From NCBI GenBank assembly GCA_025345505.1, contig JANVCC010000018.1, forward strand, positions 57,020,570 through 57,084,569: a DNA stretch of 64,000 nucleotides, written 5' to 3'. This document shows positions 39,601 to 57,521 of the stretch, piece by piece. The notes under the pieces are model-generated. The model saw only the letters and a program-made list of their open reading frames with translations. It was not told the origin of the DNA and made no database searches. The number at the start of each line of letters is the position of its first letter. The first letter of the stretch is position 1. Origin of the DNA: Todiramphus chloris collaris. Its lineage: Eukaryota; Chordata; Aves; Coraciiformes; Alcedinidae. The translations under genes and the position numbers were made by a program.

Positions 39601-42600
39601 ATTATTGCTCCACAGGGCTCCAGAAAACACAGCTGGAAAATAAACATGTACCAGTGCAGGGCTTTAAGATTTAACATCTCATAACTAACATGCTCTCACA
39701 CTGTAAACTGCCTGTAGGGAGAAGAGTGGTCTTCCCAGACCCCAAATTTATGATTTATCTGGATCACAGTCATTTATTCTACCTCAAAACAAAGTCTAGT
39801 CATCAGAAGTTCTTCTTGTGTGACAGTATTAAAGAATTTGCAGATCAAGACCTGTCTGAAATGATGGAGATGGATGAATGCCCTCTTTTTTTGATCCAAC
39901 TGAAAGCTAAAAACTGTGTGTGTAATAAAAAACAAATTCTCTGTGTCTCTGCCAACAAAGTAAGAAATTCAAGAATGGCATTTCCTTATTCCTGATTTGC
40001 TGCAGCTGGCCCTTTCTAATACTCAATTAGTCAGCAGTGGATAATAGAACTGTCCAAAAAAACAGTTTTAGTCAACAGACTAGGTGTGTTCACATAGGAT
40101 TTCAGAAAGAGTAGATGTGAGGCTGTTGGGGTTTTTATAGTGCTTAAGAAAAGAAATGTTGTAAGATTCACTCTTCAGCAATCCTAAACTTGCTATGGGT
40201 GTCAAGAAGACCCTTCTTTCCTCTGCCTTCCTTGGTAAAGTAGTAATAGCAAGGAGTCCTGGAACAAAAGTGACTAATGACAGGACTGGTAGATTAATGT
40301 GAGAATTGCTTTTGGATTTTAGGGAGGTTCAAGCAGAAATTAGACCAAACCAAAGGTCTGAATTTGAAGACTCAGTTCCTCACCAACTTTGGATAAATTC
40401 TGTCCAGACACAGTTTATATTTGAATCCCATGTTCCCAGTGAATGAACTGAATTCAATTGTCCTGAATTTGGGAAATCTTCAATCTTACTCAAAGTCCTT
40501 TTTCTACAGCTTGTCTTTCTCCAAATCACAGGAAACTGTCAGTAGGGAAAAATATGCCTATACTCAAACTGTTTCTGTAAAGACAGCTGCAAACCTGTAA
40601 CATTTGAACAGATTAGCATGAGAAAGGATTAGGACTGCTTTAACTGAAATGAATTATAAATGAGTTGGTTCAACTCCCTATCCTAAAATGTCTCAACATT
40701 TCCTTTCACTGGGATTTTGGTTGGGATCTCAAGTCCAGTGTAATGCCACTGTTTGTTCCAGTTTAGCTAAGACTCGTTGTAACTGCGTACAGGCCTTGCC
40801 ACTGCTGTAGTGGAGTCACAGTACAAAAGTAAGGAGGAAGCAGTACAAAAATTGATCAGTGTATATACATATATGTCATGTGTACATATTCCTGTGTGTA
40901 TAGACATAAAAGGAAAGCAGGCACTCTTAGTGAGCTTTGATATTCTCAAATGTTGCAGATCACAAGAGATGGTGTCTCCAGCATTACATCAGCCTGGTTC
41001 TCCCAGACATAATTATTTAAATGTATACCACTTCTGAAACACAGCAGTCTAGACTAAAAGACATATGGGCTGGCACTGTATGGCATCCTAGGAAAAACAG
41101 AGTATCAAACACATAATTACTGATAGGAGGCTGTACAAGCAGCATAGTTGCTATTTAAATCACCAGATTTTGCTATTATCTTCATTTCTGAATGTTGCAA
41201 ATTACTTTCATCATCCACTTTGCACTCACTACAACAGAAACAAGTTAGTTTATTTCCCAGACCCAAGCTTAAAGAGATAATTCAGTTCAAAAAGCCTTGG
41301 TGGGCTGACTGCAGATCACTTTGGCTGGAGAGTTTTAAACAGATTTATATTCTTCTTGGCCCTTTGTACATCTACTTCAGCTTTTGGCTAACTTCCAATA
41401 GAGAATGAGGAATTTTTCACTTTCTGTCCAAACGACTGTGAAATTTTGCTGCACAATGAACTACAGTTGCAGAAATCCATCCAAGAGGTGGTTAAAAGGG
41501 AGACAGACTCCTGCACAGAAGAGGTAAAAGCTTTCTCCACACTGCAATAGCAAAAAAAAAAACCCCAAACCATAAAACTATTCAGACCCAAAACTGTCTG
41601 CTTTAGTGCTTGTTGCAAAAGCAAAAATAATCACAAAAAGGATTTTTCTCCAGCTTCTCAGAGCTGGCCTGCAGAAACGTCATGTGTTTTGCAGGTCTGG
41701 AGGCCTGCAGAAAAGAAGCTGAAAAGTGAAGAGATGCTTCCAGGCAGTTATTCTGGCCAGGTCTATTTCTCTTCTCCTTGGCTGGTTGAATCTTCCACAC
41801 CCCATGGAAGGAGAGGGAAGGAGTAAAACTACAGAGAAGAGAAATGGAAGGTCAGCTTCTCTGCACGGACAATACTTTGTAATCTTAAACTGTCAAAGTC
41901 TCATATGCATGTACGGGGAGACCAGCACCAGTCATTTTGCAGTGCCTAAGCTAGAGGGTTTTTCTGACTATCTCTACTTCCACTTACTTCCTCTCCCCAC
42001 AGTACAAGAGGCAAAATCAGGATCAGTGCTGTAAGGTAGGCTTACAATATTTAGAAGGAAAAGGTGACGTGTAAGAAAAAATTTTGGTTTTTCAATAAAA
42101 GATTTGATTTCATTTACTTATATGAAGATGGGCTTTTGGCAACTGCTGGATCTCATGAAGTCACACTGTGTTTTTAATGTAAAGTATTTCAGTACCACTC
42201 ATTGGGTGGAGTTGTTTGCATGCAATATTAGACATTTTTTCTGTATGTACCATGTATCTGACTGTGGTACTCATATACACAGTAAATGGTGTCTTAGAGC
42301 AAAGACAGCTGCATTGGACACTGTGGGACTTTCTGGAGAAAAAGTCACTAATGTGTCATATAGATATAGATATATATACACATACACACAGAGGAGACGT
42401 GACAGTGTACAAGGCGTATTGTGAACATCTTACCTTCTTTGGCAACCAGCTACTTCTCTGAGTAGACATTTTTGTTTCAGAAGAACTCCCTATGTAACTT
42501 CTTACCAGCAATAGCTTGAGTAGCTCAACTGCCTTCAGACTCACTTGGGAAAAAAAAACCATCCCAAACTCCCAAACCAATCAGACTATTTTGTGGAAAC

Positions 42601-43620
42601 TAGAAGAACCAAGCAGACTGTGTGTACACATATATCTGTCTGTGGTGCATTTCCATCAATAATAACTTAAGCAGCTCTACATCATATATGGTACCAGACG
42701 AACTGACCTGCTGTAGGTATCTCATGATGTAGAACTCAGTATGATTTTCTGTGTTGCCATGCCAGCAGGCAGTGTCATGTTTGCAGAGCTCACATATGAG
42801 TACAATTTTCTTTAATCAAAGTCCTTTTCTACTGTGAATATGATTTAGAAATTCTTCTAACTACAGTAAACTACTTTGAGGGGCACTGGCAAAAGACTAT
42901 GCAGGGACATCTGCCACAGGCAGTTGCATACCTCCAGTTGGAGGGGCAATCAAACCCAGGCTCCTTAGCATTAAGATCACTGTGGCACATTGGAAACTTA
43001 ATAGAAGTCTATGCATTCACTGAGACTGAACATTAAAGGCATGACAAGTCAAGGGATTTTAGCTCACTCATTAATATTAGCCAGTACAGCTTGCTTACCT
43101 GTATTACATGCCTTAGACATATCTGTGCAGTGCCTGGTCTCTTCCTCCCATTCATATTAGGATCATATCTACTCCATATTAAAAGGAAACGTCACATGTG
43201 ATAGAGCAGTATATTTTGGACTTACACATTAGATAATCTGTTTTAAAAGTGTAAGATATATGGACTTTCCCTACAGTGTCATTTTTCAGTGAACCTTGAT
43301 CATACACAAACACACATGACTAGAAGGAACCAAACTCTGGACCTTCCAACAGAAACATTGTAGACTGCCATTACTGGAGTAAAGGCATAAAGCAGCAGCC
43401 CCTGGATAGGTACTAGGAAAACTATAATAAACACTAATTGATATATTGCACTCACTTTTTTTTTTTTTTCCTCTTCATTTTTCTTTTCCCTCAAAAGTAG
43501 TAAGGAATTTAACAGTACATGAAAAGGATTTAATTCAAAATCAGGAGATACTCCATTCCAGGACAGGTTCTACTTCTCTTTTGTTCCCCAGCTGTTCTAA
43601 TAGAAGGACATCCCTCTGCA

Positions 43621-43740
43621 AAAGAGCTTAAAACTGTAATTTTGTCACAGTGTGGTAACAAAAAAAGTCCATCCCTCCAGAAAAGACTGTAAGATTGTAT
43701 TTTTGTCCCAGTGTGGTAAAAAACATCCTGTACTGAGGAC
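43621..43740 (+). repeat. Two-copy tandem duplication, period about 61 bases
   Basis: TTTTGTCACAGTGTGGTAA at 43640 recurs as TTTTGTCCCAGTGTGGTAA at 43701. The flanking AAACTGTAA / GACTGTAAG and AAAAAAGTCCATCC / AAAAAACATCC sequences also match. It is an old local duplication. The open frames over it are chance. Confidence 0.75.
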
Positions 43741-45950
43741 TGAAGTTGCTTGTACTCCAGTCATGCTGCCTGGCATTACCAGTGGAGTTGAGGTACAGTC
43801 TGGTTCTTGTACTGAAGCACAAGGTTGGTTCACTTTTAAGTTCCAGCAATCTCCCCATTTCAGCAGCGTGACAGAGCGTGCCCTGGTGCAGTGCTGGGAA
43901 TCCAGCGTGGGTGGAAGACACAGTATGTTTTGCATTCCATAATGTTCATGCTGTGAGAACCACCATGCACCTCCTGGTAAAACCAACTGCTGCCACTGAG
44001 AGGATTAACAACTGAAACTTAAGCATTCTTCAATAACCACCATACCATCAAATATGGAAAGAGGAAGGACTAGTGTTAATCTGACATCAACCTTTCAGTA
44101 TCTCTTGCTATTATGGGCTCACAGAGCAGAAGCATACATACATAAATACTGAATGAAAAAAGACAGTACATTATGGCAAGTTTCAGGTGGTATGAAGTAG
44201 GCAGCACAGAGGGATCTTACATTAAAAGCAAAGAACTAACCACAACATTTACTACGAGTGTTGCACCCTTCTCTTTGATTCTTCTGTTTTCTTTCTGATT
44301 TTTATTTGCACACTTTCACTTTGATCATATTGAGAGTTTGACCTCTCTTACCCCAAGGAAATTGTGATACAATTCTTTTTAGAGTAACATAGTTAGCAAG
44401 GCACCCTTAGGTATGAGCTCCCATAGCCACACAGCAACCGGATCGACTGTACACATCAGAAACACGCCTCTGCTGATGGAATTACTTTGCAAAACAGAAA
44501 AGGCATGAGGGAGAGGGGTAGAAGCAAACCTCAAAAGCAGATTTCCAAAAACAAGAGCACAAGTTTTGTATAAAGAATGACACTAACAGTTGATGAAGAA
44601 AGTGCATTTTCAGTGAGGCAAAACACTAGATCAGGATCTAATATATTTATGAATGGCAATTATAATATCAGCATGTCTTAGGATAGGCTGTCCAAAAAAT
44701 TTGACTGTGGTACAGATAGAAAGTCCTACTGTATGGCATATGTATATAGACAAATGGCAATAAGCCATATAAAAATATACATCCACTGGGAATCAAGGAG
44801 GGGTCGATAGGCCAGGGGCAACAAGGGGCTTTGATTTAGTGCGTTTAGAGCAAATGCGTTCTGCCTTCCAGTTTAAAGAACATGTACACAACCGAAGACA
44901 CCATTACAGATTAGTCCAATACAGAAAAACAGCAGTATAATGGCTAGAGTTGTATATTACAGATCTCAAAGCCAAAGAAGTTCTTTGCATAGCAGCACTG
45001 TGAGAATTGCATAAGTTCTTGCATGCTAGGAAATTTAGGCTTGGTCCAGAAATAACAAAACTCTAAGGGAAATGGCCTGCCTGCTGGGTTGCTGTAGATC
45101 TTTGCTGTTGAAGCCATTTGGATACAAAATCCCTATTTACAGAAACAACTATTTAAATAGACAACTGGAGAAATAAATCGATGCTGTGAATGCTCCAGAA
45201 AATTGTATTAGACTGACTGACAATTCTCTGCTATATATAACAGCTTACAGTACATGTAATAGTGAAAGACAATTGTGTTGTTGCTGGAGAACACGCAAAG
45301 TTCATCCCTTCAGCAACATCTTAAAGATTCATACGAAGTTTACCACTAACACTGCAAAGACAAAAAATTCAGTAGAAATGTACCTTGAGTTTGAGAGATG
45401 ATATACAGAGCTTTTAAAAGATTTTTTGTTCCTCTACTCCTTCTGCCTCTGACAGAGGTCACAGCCTCTGAGTTAGGCCAGCTTTCTGGCCCACTGTGCT
45501 GAGTATGTAGATAGATCTATCTGACTCCTCCTCTGTGTGTTTGTACCCTGCCACATTCCTTCCTAAAAGGGTCTCAGGGGGAAGATCATGGCTCCATGTC
45601 CCAGCGTGAGGGAGAATGATGCTTTCTGTCAACTAAGTACCAGACAGCTGATTCCTAGTCCCAATTTCATGGGCAGCTGACTGTGTGTGCAGGAAATTCT
45701 GCATTTATTGCAGCACTAAATCCCATAAACATGCATTAAAGAGAGTCTTAGACTTGTTCAGAGAACATGTAAGTAGAACCTCTATCTGCATTAAGACTTT
45801 AGACAAAATATGAAGGAATAATATTAAAAAAAATAATTTAAAAACAGGCTTACAAAACTCACCGCTTCCATAGGTGACACTAGGATTAATAGAAAGGTCA
45901 AGTTATACTTAGATCATCTGTGGTTCTATGAGTATGTGTGTCTCTGTGCA

Positions 45951-45966
45951 TGTGTGTGTGTGTGTG
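45951..45966 (+). repeat. Short (TG)8 microsatellite
   Basis: Eight TG units flanked by further TG-rich sequence, downstream of KIAA0408. Confidence 0.9.
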
Positions 45967-46548
45967 GAGAGAGCCTCTTGCCTCAGAGATAACATGGGGG
46001 AAGCCGAAAGTCCAACAGAGCTCTTCCCCCTATAGCAAATAAGTAGCAATAAAAGCCATTACTGTGGTTCATCAATAACAGTTGTAGCAACTCAAACAAT
46101 TTGCCACAGTGCACTGGCCCCGTTACCGTTGCAGCTGGCCACAGTGTCAGTGGCAATCTTCTAAAATTGGTAGGTCCAACTAGACACCTGCAAACCAAAA
46201 TCACCAGTTTTGATACTTCTGGGCATCAGAGCCAAGGTCTGCAATTAGATGGACACAGAAAATGTTGACAAAATGGACTTGTCCTTGACCTATTAGTTTA
46301 TTTCAAAAACCTTCTGTTCATTAAACTTACATACATTAGGGAATGTTGTAGATATTTGATCCTTTCTCTGTTATTCGACAATGTGATCTATGTCAAAGGC
46401 AACCAAAGAAACTGAAGGGAACTAAAGAAACACTTTCACTGACTAATCAAGGGAAATGCTTTCATAGTTACATACTTCAAACAAAAGTGCACCACCATCG
46501 TTCAGAACAAAACTGCTTACCTTTACCATGAAGGTAATTTAAATAAGT

Positions 46549-46554
46549 TTTATT
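46549..46554 (-). terminator. Candidate poly(A) signal AATAAA for KIAA0408
   Basis: The minus strand reads GCAATAAAAC here, the first canonical hexamer that I found below the stop codon. T/G-rich sequence (TTTTGTTCTG) follows some 30-50 bases downstream. A hexamer alone is weak evidence in AT-rich DNA. Confidence 0.3.
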
Positions 46555-48753
46555 GCAGTCAACATTGACTGAAATTAAGAACCATACTTTTTAAAAAATT
46601 CTCTCATATTACCCCTTCCTTGGCCTTAGGCATTTAAAAGGTCGATTTTCATTTTGGTTTGCTAATTTCCACAGTTAGCTAGAATCTTAAGCCGTGTTCC
46701 AAATTCACTATGAATCATCTCTAATTTTTCCAGTTTTAAGGAAGCTAATGGAGTGCAATCTCTAAATTAGGGCAAACAGGCAAATTTATAGTACTCTTGA
46801 TATTTCACTCGAGCACACAGATTTTTTTCTTCAAGATTTTCTGTCTTTCTATTTTTTCCCGTAATAACTTTGCAATAATGTCTGAGTACATTTTGATACA
46901 TTGTTCATTTGTTTGATGCCTTCATATATTGTTGTGGGATTTTCCCACTACTCACACCTAGAAAGGACCAGAAATCTAGATTGGTCAAATTACTCTGAGT
47001 ATGTTTTTGCCATGCAGGAAGCCACAATGGCATGATAGCGTGGGATTTATGGCTCTAATGCCTGCTTGCTCCAATGGTGGCATGCCTGAACTGTTACTAA
47101 TATTACCATACAGGCTATATTGCTCAGAACACATGGCCTCCTGTTCTCTCTTCCTGCAAAATGAAAGTTGTGCAGAGGAAAGAAGAATAAGGCCCTAAAA
47201 GGAAGGAAAAAGTTGTGGATTCTCAAAATGACTGGAGTAGGACAATAGATCACTATCAAATTAAACACAATTAATTTTCCCTATATTGCCACATATACAA
47301 TTCACTAGGACAAAAGCCTACGCTCTCTCTGAAATAATTTTTACATTCACATAAGAAGATGTGCACACTAATGGATCCTGGGATGATTTCTGAAATTTCT
47401 ATGAACACACTATGTTTCTCCAGGAGAAGAAGAAAAGTTGCAAGACAAGCTCAGGCTGATGTTGAGGAAGTGCCTCTTTACTCCTTTTAACCTAGACATG
47501 CTGTTTTAAGATAACATTTATCATCATTACCGCACTGTGCATCCAGCAACAGCCTAGAGAAGGGTGCAAAAACTGTAGGATGAAGGACACTGTCTGTCTG
47601 AAAGTTCAGCAAGAGTCTGGGTCGCATCCGTATTTCTTTCCCCCCGTGGGAAGGAACAAGCCAGGCTCTGTGCATGTCATTCAGACGGCCCATAACACCG
47701 AGTCAAGTGATGGCAACAACATACTTCCAACGCCATGTGTCTAGGATTTCGGGCACCATTGTGATCATACCTCTATGCAATATTTCCGTGCTAGATGCAG
47801 CTTGTTGCCAGAGTGCAAGTAAACTTTGTAAGAGACTGCCACGAGTCAGTCCAGGAGCAGTAAACTAGCACGTGGCTGAGGCACTCTCATCTAGGAGAAG
47901 AGTAAAAAAGGAGTGTGTCAGCAGTACTGGGAACAACGGTCCTTGTTCTCCTGCCTCGAGTGAAAAGTAAACAAGTCCATTGTTGTCTGACTGTGTCAAA
48001 CCTCAAACTATAATGCTAGAAGGAAAAATAAGTTTTACAGAATTGAGCGTATATACAACCCTTTTCTTCCCTTCATAAATTGTATGTTACACTAGTTGAA
48101 ACTACTGAAGTGTTTACAGTATTCTCTCTATATAATGGCACATTTAAGCTTTTTAAAGGGATCGGAACATCTCAGGAATGTCTCTGGTGCTGAAAAAAGG
48201 CTAATGTATTACAAATCATATAATATTTTAGTTCAGAAAAAATATGTTTGGGTATTTTGACCTAGCATCGTAAGGGTTGGGAAACTGAACGAGGATGCCA
48301 TGAAGCATGACTGACCAATCAGTCGAGCTAGTCTGCTTCAGTTACATGTTGTGCAAGGCATTATCGCTGCAATCAGTCACAAAAATGCATATTTAGTTTT
48401 TGTACATTAAATACTACACCTGTGAACCTATGTAAAAGATATACAAAATATAAATGTCATCAGGACTGTATATTTCAAATTTTTAAAATAAGCACAAAGT
48501 ATATATATATATGTAGGCATATAGGTTGCAATGTCAATGTCAACACTAGCACAGTTTGTCTCTTCTAAATACAGACCTGTATACTTCCTAGTCCAACACA
48601 TGCACCTACGAACACATGGTCATGCATACAGCTTTATGTTCTGCTGTTTGCAGAAGAGTCAGAATATACAGCACTATACATTGTTTCAACTCAAAATTGA
48701 CTGGCAAATTAAGGGAGATGCCATTCAAAAGAAATTCCTTGTGACCTATTACC

Positions 48754-48772
48754 AAAAAAAAAAAAAAAAAAA
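48754..48772 (+). repeat. A19 homopolymer
   Basis: Nineteen A on the plus strand, which is a U run in the probable KIAA0408 3' UTR. No transposon or processed-gene sequence was recognised beside it. Confidence 0.9.
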
Positions 48773-48988
48773 CCTAGTGAAAACCAGGGGTATAGTTATT
48801 TCATCTCAATAAAAACACTGAAGACCATGGTGATGATGACCTAGGATTCAAAACGCTTTGTCCAGCATGTGGTGAGGGTCGCTCTTGGTCAAGAGACCAC
48901 ACTGTAGAACTGGTTGCTATAACACATACCAAACACAGTTATAAAGAGGTGTAGAGCTTTCACAACACCATCCAACCCAGCTCTGGGT

Positions 48989-49162
<174 letters not shown>

Positions 49163-51058
49163 CTAGAAGACAAAGGCAATTCCTCGCTTTAACAAGATAT
49201 GGCTTTTGTGGAATGCAGTGAGAATGCAGGAAGACATTTGGGGTGACCTCAGAACAGGTGGTCTGACGCTATTAAAAGGAGCACAGTAATGTGCAGAATG
49301 CCAAAGAACAGCTATTTCTATGTATAGGGATTCTTACATTGGTTGAGGTTTAAAATATACAGAGACAAGTGTCAGACACAAGGAAAGGTATAAAATACTA
49401 ATGCAAGCTAAAACTGACATTTACTTCTAATTTCTTCTCCTTTTTAATTTTTTTTTTCTCTGTCAGGGAACACAGTATACTATTCTAAACGTAGAGCTCA
49501 CATACCATCTTACATTACTGGAGTATGAGCTACATACTTTCCAGGTATTTTTTTGATAGATCCTGTTTCAGCAGTCACATCTTACTAAGAACTCTGTTTC
49601 TATTAGTACAATGTAAAGCTCTTTACAGTTGGTAACTAATTCAGCATGGTTCTGTATTAATGCAGTGCCATGTCTACATGCAGAGCCTTATATACACGGG
49701 AAACCCAAACGTAGCTACAAGTCGTAAACATAGTACAGATCGTAGCTACAGATGTAAATTGGAAATAATGAAAATAAACCAAACGTCTCGTGCCATATGT
49801 AGTTCTTTATATCTTTGTGATGCGAATGCTGCTGGACCTAAAATGGTACCCCCCGATCAGGCAACACTTAGTTTGTACAGACAGAAATGACAAGACGATG
49901 TATGAGCCTAGAGAGAAAAAAAAAATCCAGTTTGCTTATTAAAGTTATTCTGGGATTGTATCTATGTAAACTCAGTCACTATCTAGTAATTATTTCTTCC
50001 CTACATATTCATTTGATACAAAAGAAATCAGAAGCTTCATGTTTTTTTCTTTCTGTGCTGTAGTAAAGAAGTGTCTGCTAAGCAGGATGTTGCATCACTG
50101 CAAGGCTTTTAGAAAGACATGCAGAAGAAAATCTGCATGGTCAGATTCTCAGCTGTTTAAATCCACATAGCTCCTCTGAAGTCTGTGACTTTGTGACAGT
50201 TTAAAGCATACCAGCTGAGAGTCTGAAGCCATTTAAGTTTCTCAACTACAAACATATTTGCCTTCTCTTTTCTGAGACTATAAGGGGCATATCTCTTTGT
50301 GTTCATTGGCCAACTCTTCAGGAAAATTGATTTTTCTTTCTTTGTGGCTTTTAACAGAACCTGCAACTTAAGAGTGTATTTTCAAAATACAAGTTTCTCC
50401 TTTTAATAAGAAAGCATGTTGCCAAAGGTAATCTTTCTAAACTTCTGAAAATAAAATTCAGCCAAATAGAAGTTAATTACTCAAGCCATAATCTTCTGTT
50501 TCTGTGAGCCTATGCTTGAATATATAGGAGAAGCCTTAAACTGAGACATGAGTAAGAGGAGGTCGCTTTATTGCTGGAAACTTTACAGAGCTACAATAGC
50601 CTTTTCATAGGCAGTTCCAAAGAAATCTAGAACCAAGCAGCACCCCAGATGCTGAAGAATGTTATCTAACCCCTCTAGGATTTTGACATGGACAAGTGTG
50701 CTTAAGTCTTTTGGGAAGACTTATGAAATAACTCGTCAGCTCAAGTGAAGGAGGGAGGGAGTTAAGACCTGATTGCAGTTCCTTGAATATCTGCACTGCA
50801 GCTAAAACCTAGCTTTACACAACAGCAGCAGAGACCAGGATCTGTCACGTCTCCACTGGTAATTCTTACTTACATGCTTCTACTCTTCTACAAGTCTATT
50901 TTCTTCAGAGGAAATACTCCCAATTCATCCATATCCTGGCTTAAAGTGTCAATTTTTACACAGTTATTTACAATATCATGTTAGGCTGTCTCATTTTAGA
51001 ATCTGAAGATTGGTATGAAACCGAGTTATTTTGTTCTTGCTGTTTTTATGAACCTTAC
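49163..51058 (-). other. KIAA0408 intron between coding exons 4 and 5
   Basis: GT-AG intron of about 1.9 kb, donor GTAAGG and acceptor TTCTAG, phase 0. I see no repeat element or further exon in it. Open frames near 49.7 and 50.2 kb show no recognisable protein. Confidence 0.8.
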
Positions 51059-52433
51059 CTCTGGTAACTTCTGTGTCTCTTTTCCTTGCTTGAGTTGCTG
51101 CCCAATATGCCTGGCTGAATTCCTCAGAAATTCTTCCTTTCCTTGCTCAATCTGGAGCATTTCAAAATACTGACTCAATGTCTCACAACCCCCATCAGTG
51201 AATTCAGAATTTGCCTGTGTCCTCTTATCTCTGCAGCATTTCACATTACACGGAGAAGTCACTGTTGATTTTTCATAGTTTTTCAAAAGCTTTTCCACAA
51301 CACCATAGTTTGACCTTGAGTCAGCTGAACGCGGGCGACCAGATAAATTACTTGGTCTCCAGTCATGCTCATGAAGCATGTGCCTGTAACCACTAGTATT
51401 TGGAAGTCCATTAATTTGCTTTTGTTGCCCCACCATTCTGACAGCTTTGCTGGGGTTGCCAGTTTCTTGTTCCTTTGCTGCAGAGAATTTGTGATTTGAA
51501 ACACAAGAGGTACTTACAGTTTCTGTCCTGCTAGTAGCAGGGTCACACAATGGGCCAAAGGGTTTATGATCTTCTGATGTTGTTTGAGGCACCTGCTTTT
51601 CTTGCAAAGTGTTGTTATGTTTATCTGTGTGAAATACAGTTCGGTTAAACTCATCAATCTTTGCTGCTAAAGTTTCATTTCTGTGGGTCTTTCCCAAAGT
51701 ATACCTAGAATCTTCCAAAAGGTCATTGTGCAGAGCAGCAGGGGCATAGAAGTCATTATTGTAATAAGGGCTGATGTGAGACCTGGGACATTGTTTATGG
51801 TGCATCTTGTTGCTTTGGGCCATATTTCCATCTGAACAACTCTTCTGGGCTGAGAGAGGGGAAGGTTCACTCCTGTTGTCTTTTCCAAGTTTGCCCACAT
51901 CATATGCCCACGTGTTGTGGCAGAAACTTGTCGGTACATTGCACTCCTTTTTGGTTACAGGTATTGCAGCAGTTACCATCACAGGAATTTTCACAGCCTG
52001 CCCTTCATTTGTACAGGCTGCTGCAGTTTCATTCTGGTTTATAGGTGAAGGATTCATCAGTTTCCTTCCACTCCTACAGTCTTGAGCCTTGCAATTGCTT
52101 TTGATGCCTGGATCTCTTATTGCTGTTTCAGAAAGCTGTATGACTGCAGAAAGTGAGCTTGTTAGGTGCCGAGAAGTGCTCCGTGGAGGAACTGGTGGAG
52201 CTTCTTTCTTTTGCCAAGGTCTGAAGTCTGCTCCTCTGTCACCAGTAAGATCACCATAAGATATGTCCTTCAAAGCCTTGGTGGAGCTCATCAAATTCTT
52301 CCTGTTATTATGTTCCTCTGTTTCAAAAGCAACTGAAGTCTGTGATTCATTGCTGGACATATGGTTCATCTCAGGCAGAATAACTGTGTTTTGGGTTTCC
52401 TCAAATTCCCCTAGGAAAGGAAGTGACTTCATT
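51059..52433 (-). CDS. KIAA0408: KIAA0408 orthologue, large coding exon 4
   Basis: Encodes residues 186 (last base) to 644. It opens MKSLPFLGEFEE after acceptor TTTATTTGCAG and ends KLPE before donor GTAAGG, phase 0. Blocks shared with human KIAA0408, as remembered: PPVPPRSTSR (about 265-274, with a PxxPxR SH3-ligand pattern), NETLAAKIDEFNRTVF (about 438-453), MLHEHDWRPSNLSGRPRS (about 538-555), SNYGVVEKLLKNYE (about 560-573) and LSQYFEMLQIEQ (about 605-616). Between the blocks the sequence is polar and low in hydrophobics, so it is likely disordered. There is no signal peptide, membrane segment or catalytic motif. This suggests a scaffold or adaptor-like protein, but that is inference. The open frame continues about ten codons past the donor into intron. 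Confidence 0.95.
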
Positions 52434-53848
<1,415 letters not shown>

Positions 53849-54170
53849 TTAACATAAGCCTTTTAAATGGTATCTCCAGAATTATTTTGAAACTTCTGGT
53901 GATTTGCACTTAAGACTCAGAGCAAAGGAAAGCAGCACAAGGAATGATACAAAAATGCCCCCAGGTTGTGAAAGGAAGTAAAAAGCATGCTGTTAATACA
54001 TTTAAATAGTGAGAAGACAGTCATCAATAGCAAACCAAGGAGGAAGTAAAGACAGTGCCTTGCTGGGAAGATAAGATCAGGGAGATCAGTTCTTTAGGTT
54101 AAGTTGGCAGGCCAAAGCTCTCAGCATTTCCTTCATCCTTGCAACTGAAACATGCTTATACTTTACTTAC

Positions 54171-54512
54171 TACATTGAGATCACCAATGTAATTCTTGGC
54201 ATTTTTCTTGGAAGTTTTAATGCTGAGGCTGTCTTCAGGTTCCTCACAGTTCTCAAAGGCAAGATTGTCCATTAACAGAGTATTGTTTCTGCTCTTGGCT
54301 CTGTTTTCTTTACATTCATGTCCTGTTTTACTGAGCAAACTCCCTTTTTCAATCCTGTCATTTGCCACATTGTGTTGATAGTTCAGCTCCACTGTGTCAC
54401 TCTCTTCTGAAGCAGGGGAATGCATGGACAGCTGCAGCATCTTGCTCTGTATGGCCCTATTATCATGGATGTTCATATTGCTCTCCCTTCTAAGTCTTAC
54501 CTCCTGGTAAAG
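54171..54512 (-). CDS. KIAA0408: KIAA0408 orthologue, coding exon 2
   Basis: Encodes residues 46-159 (342 bases, phase 0 at both ends), from LYQEVRLRRESN to KNYIGDLNV. The acceptor is a good pyrimidine run ending TTTTTTCAG and the donor is GTAAGT. The first residues continue the N-terminal coiled coil (human ELCREVKLWRK corresponds to ELYQEVRLRR across the junction). The rest is polar, Ser/Asn/Glu rich, probably disordered, and far less like the human protein than the exons on either side. Placement rests on the junctions, the phase and the order of the conserved blocks. Confidence 0.88.

Positions 54513-57521
<3,009 letters not shown>

Larger units (their letters stand above)
30674..46548. 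other. Long intergenic stretch, no gene recognised
   Basis: About 16 kb of AT-rich DNA, free of CR1 or LTR copies that I can recognise. It contains the C21T9 run, the 61-base duplication, the TG8 repeat and scattered AT dinucleotide runs (near 42.36 kb). No open frame translates to a known family. By synteny with human it should separate KIAA0408 from ECHDC1/RNF146. Confidence 0.45.
46549..48988 (-). other. KIAA0408: Probable 3' UTR of KIAA0408
   Basis: AT-rich sequence follows the stop codon on the minus strand and holds no coding exon that I can recognise. The nearest downstream AATAAA that I found on the minus strand is at 46554-46549, giving a 3' UTR of about 2.4 kb. The stretch includes a 19-base A run on the plus strand at 48754-48772. 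The real 3' end could lie further down, since other AATAAA matches occur near 46.3 and 45.7 kb. Extent is inference. Confidence 0.35.
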
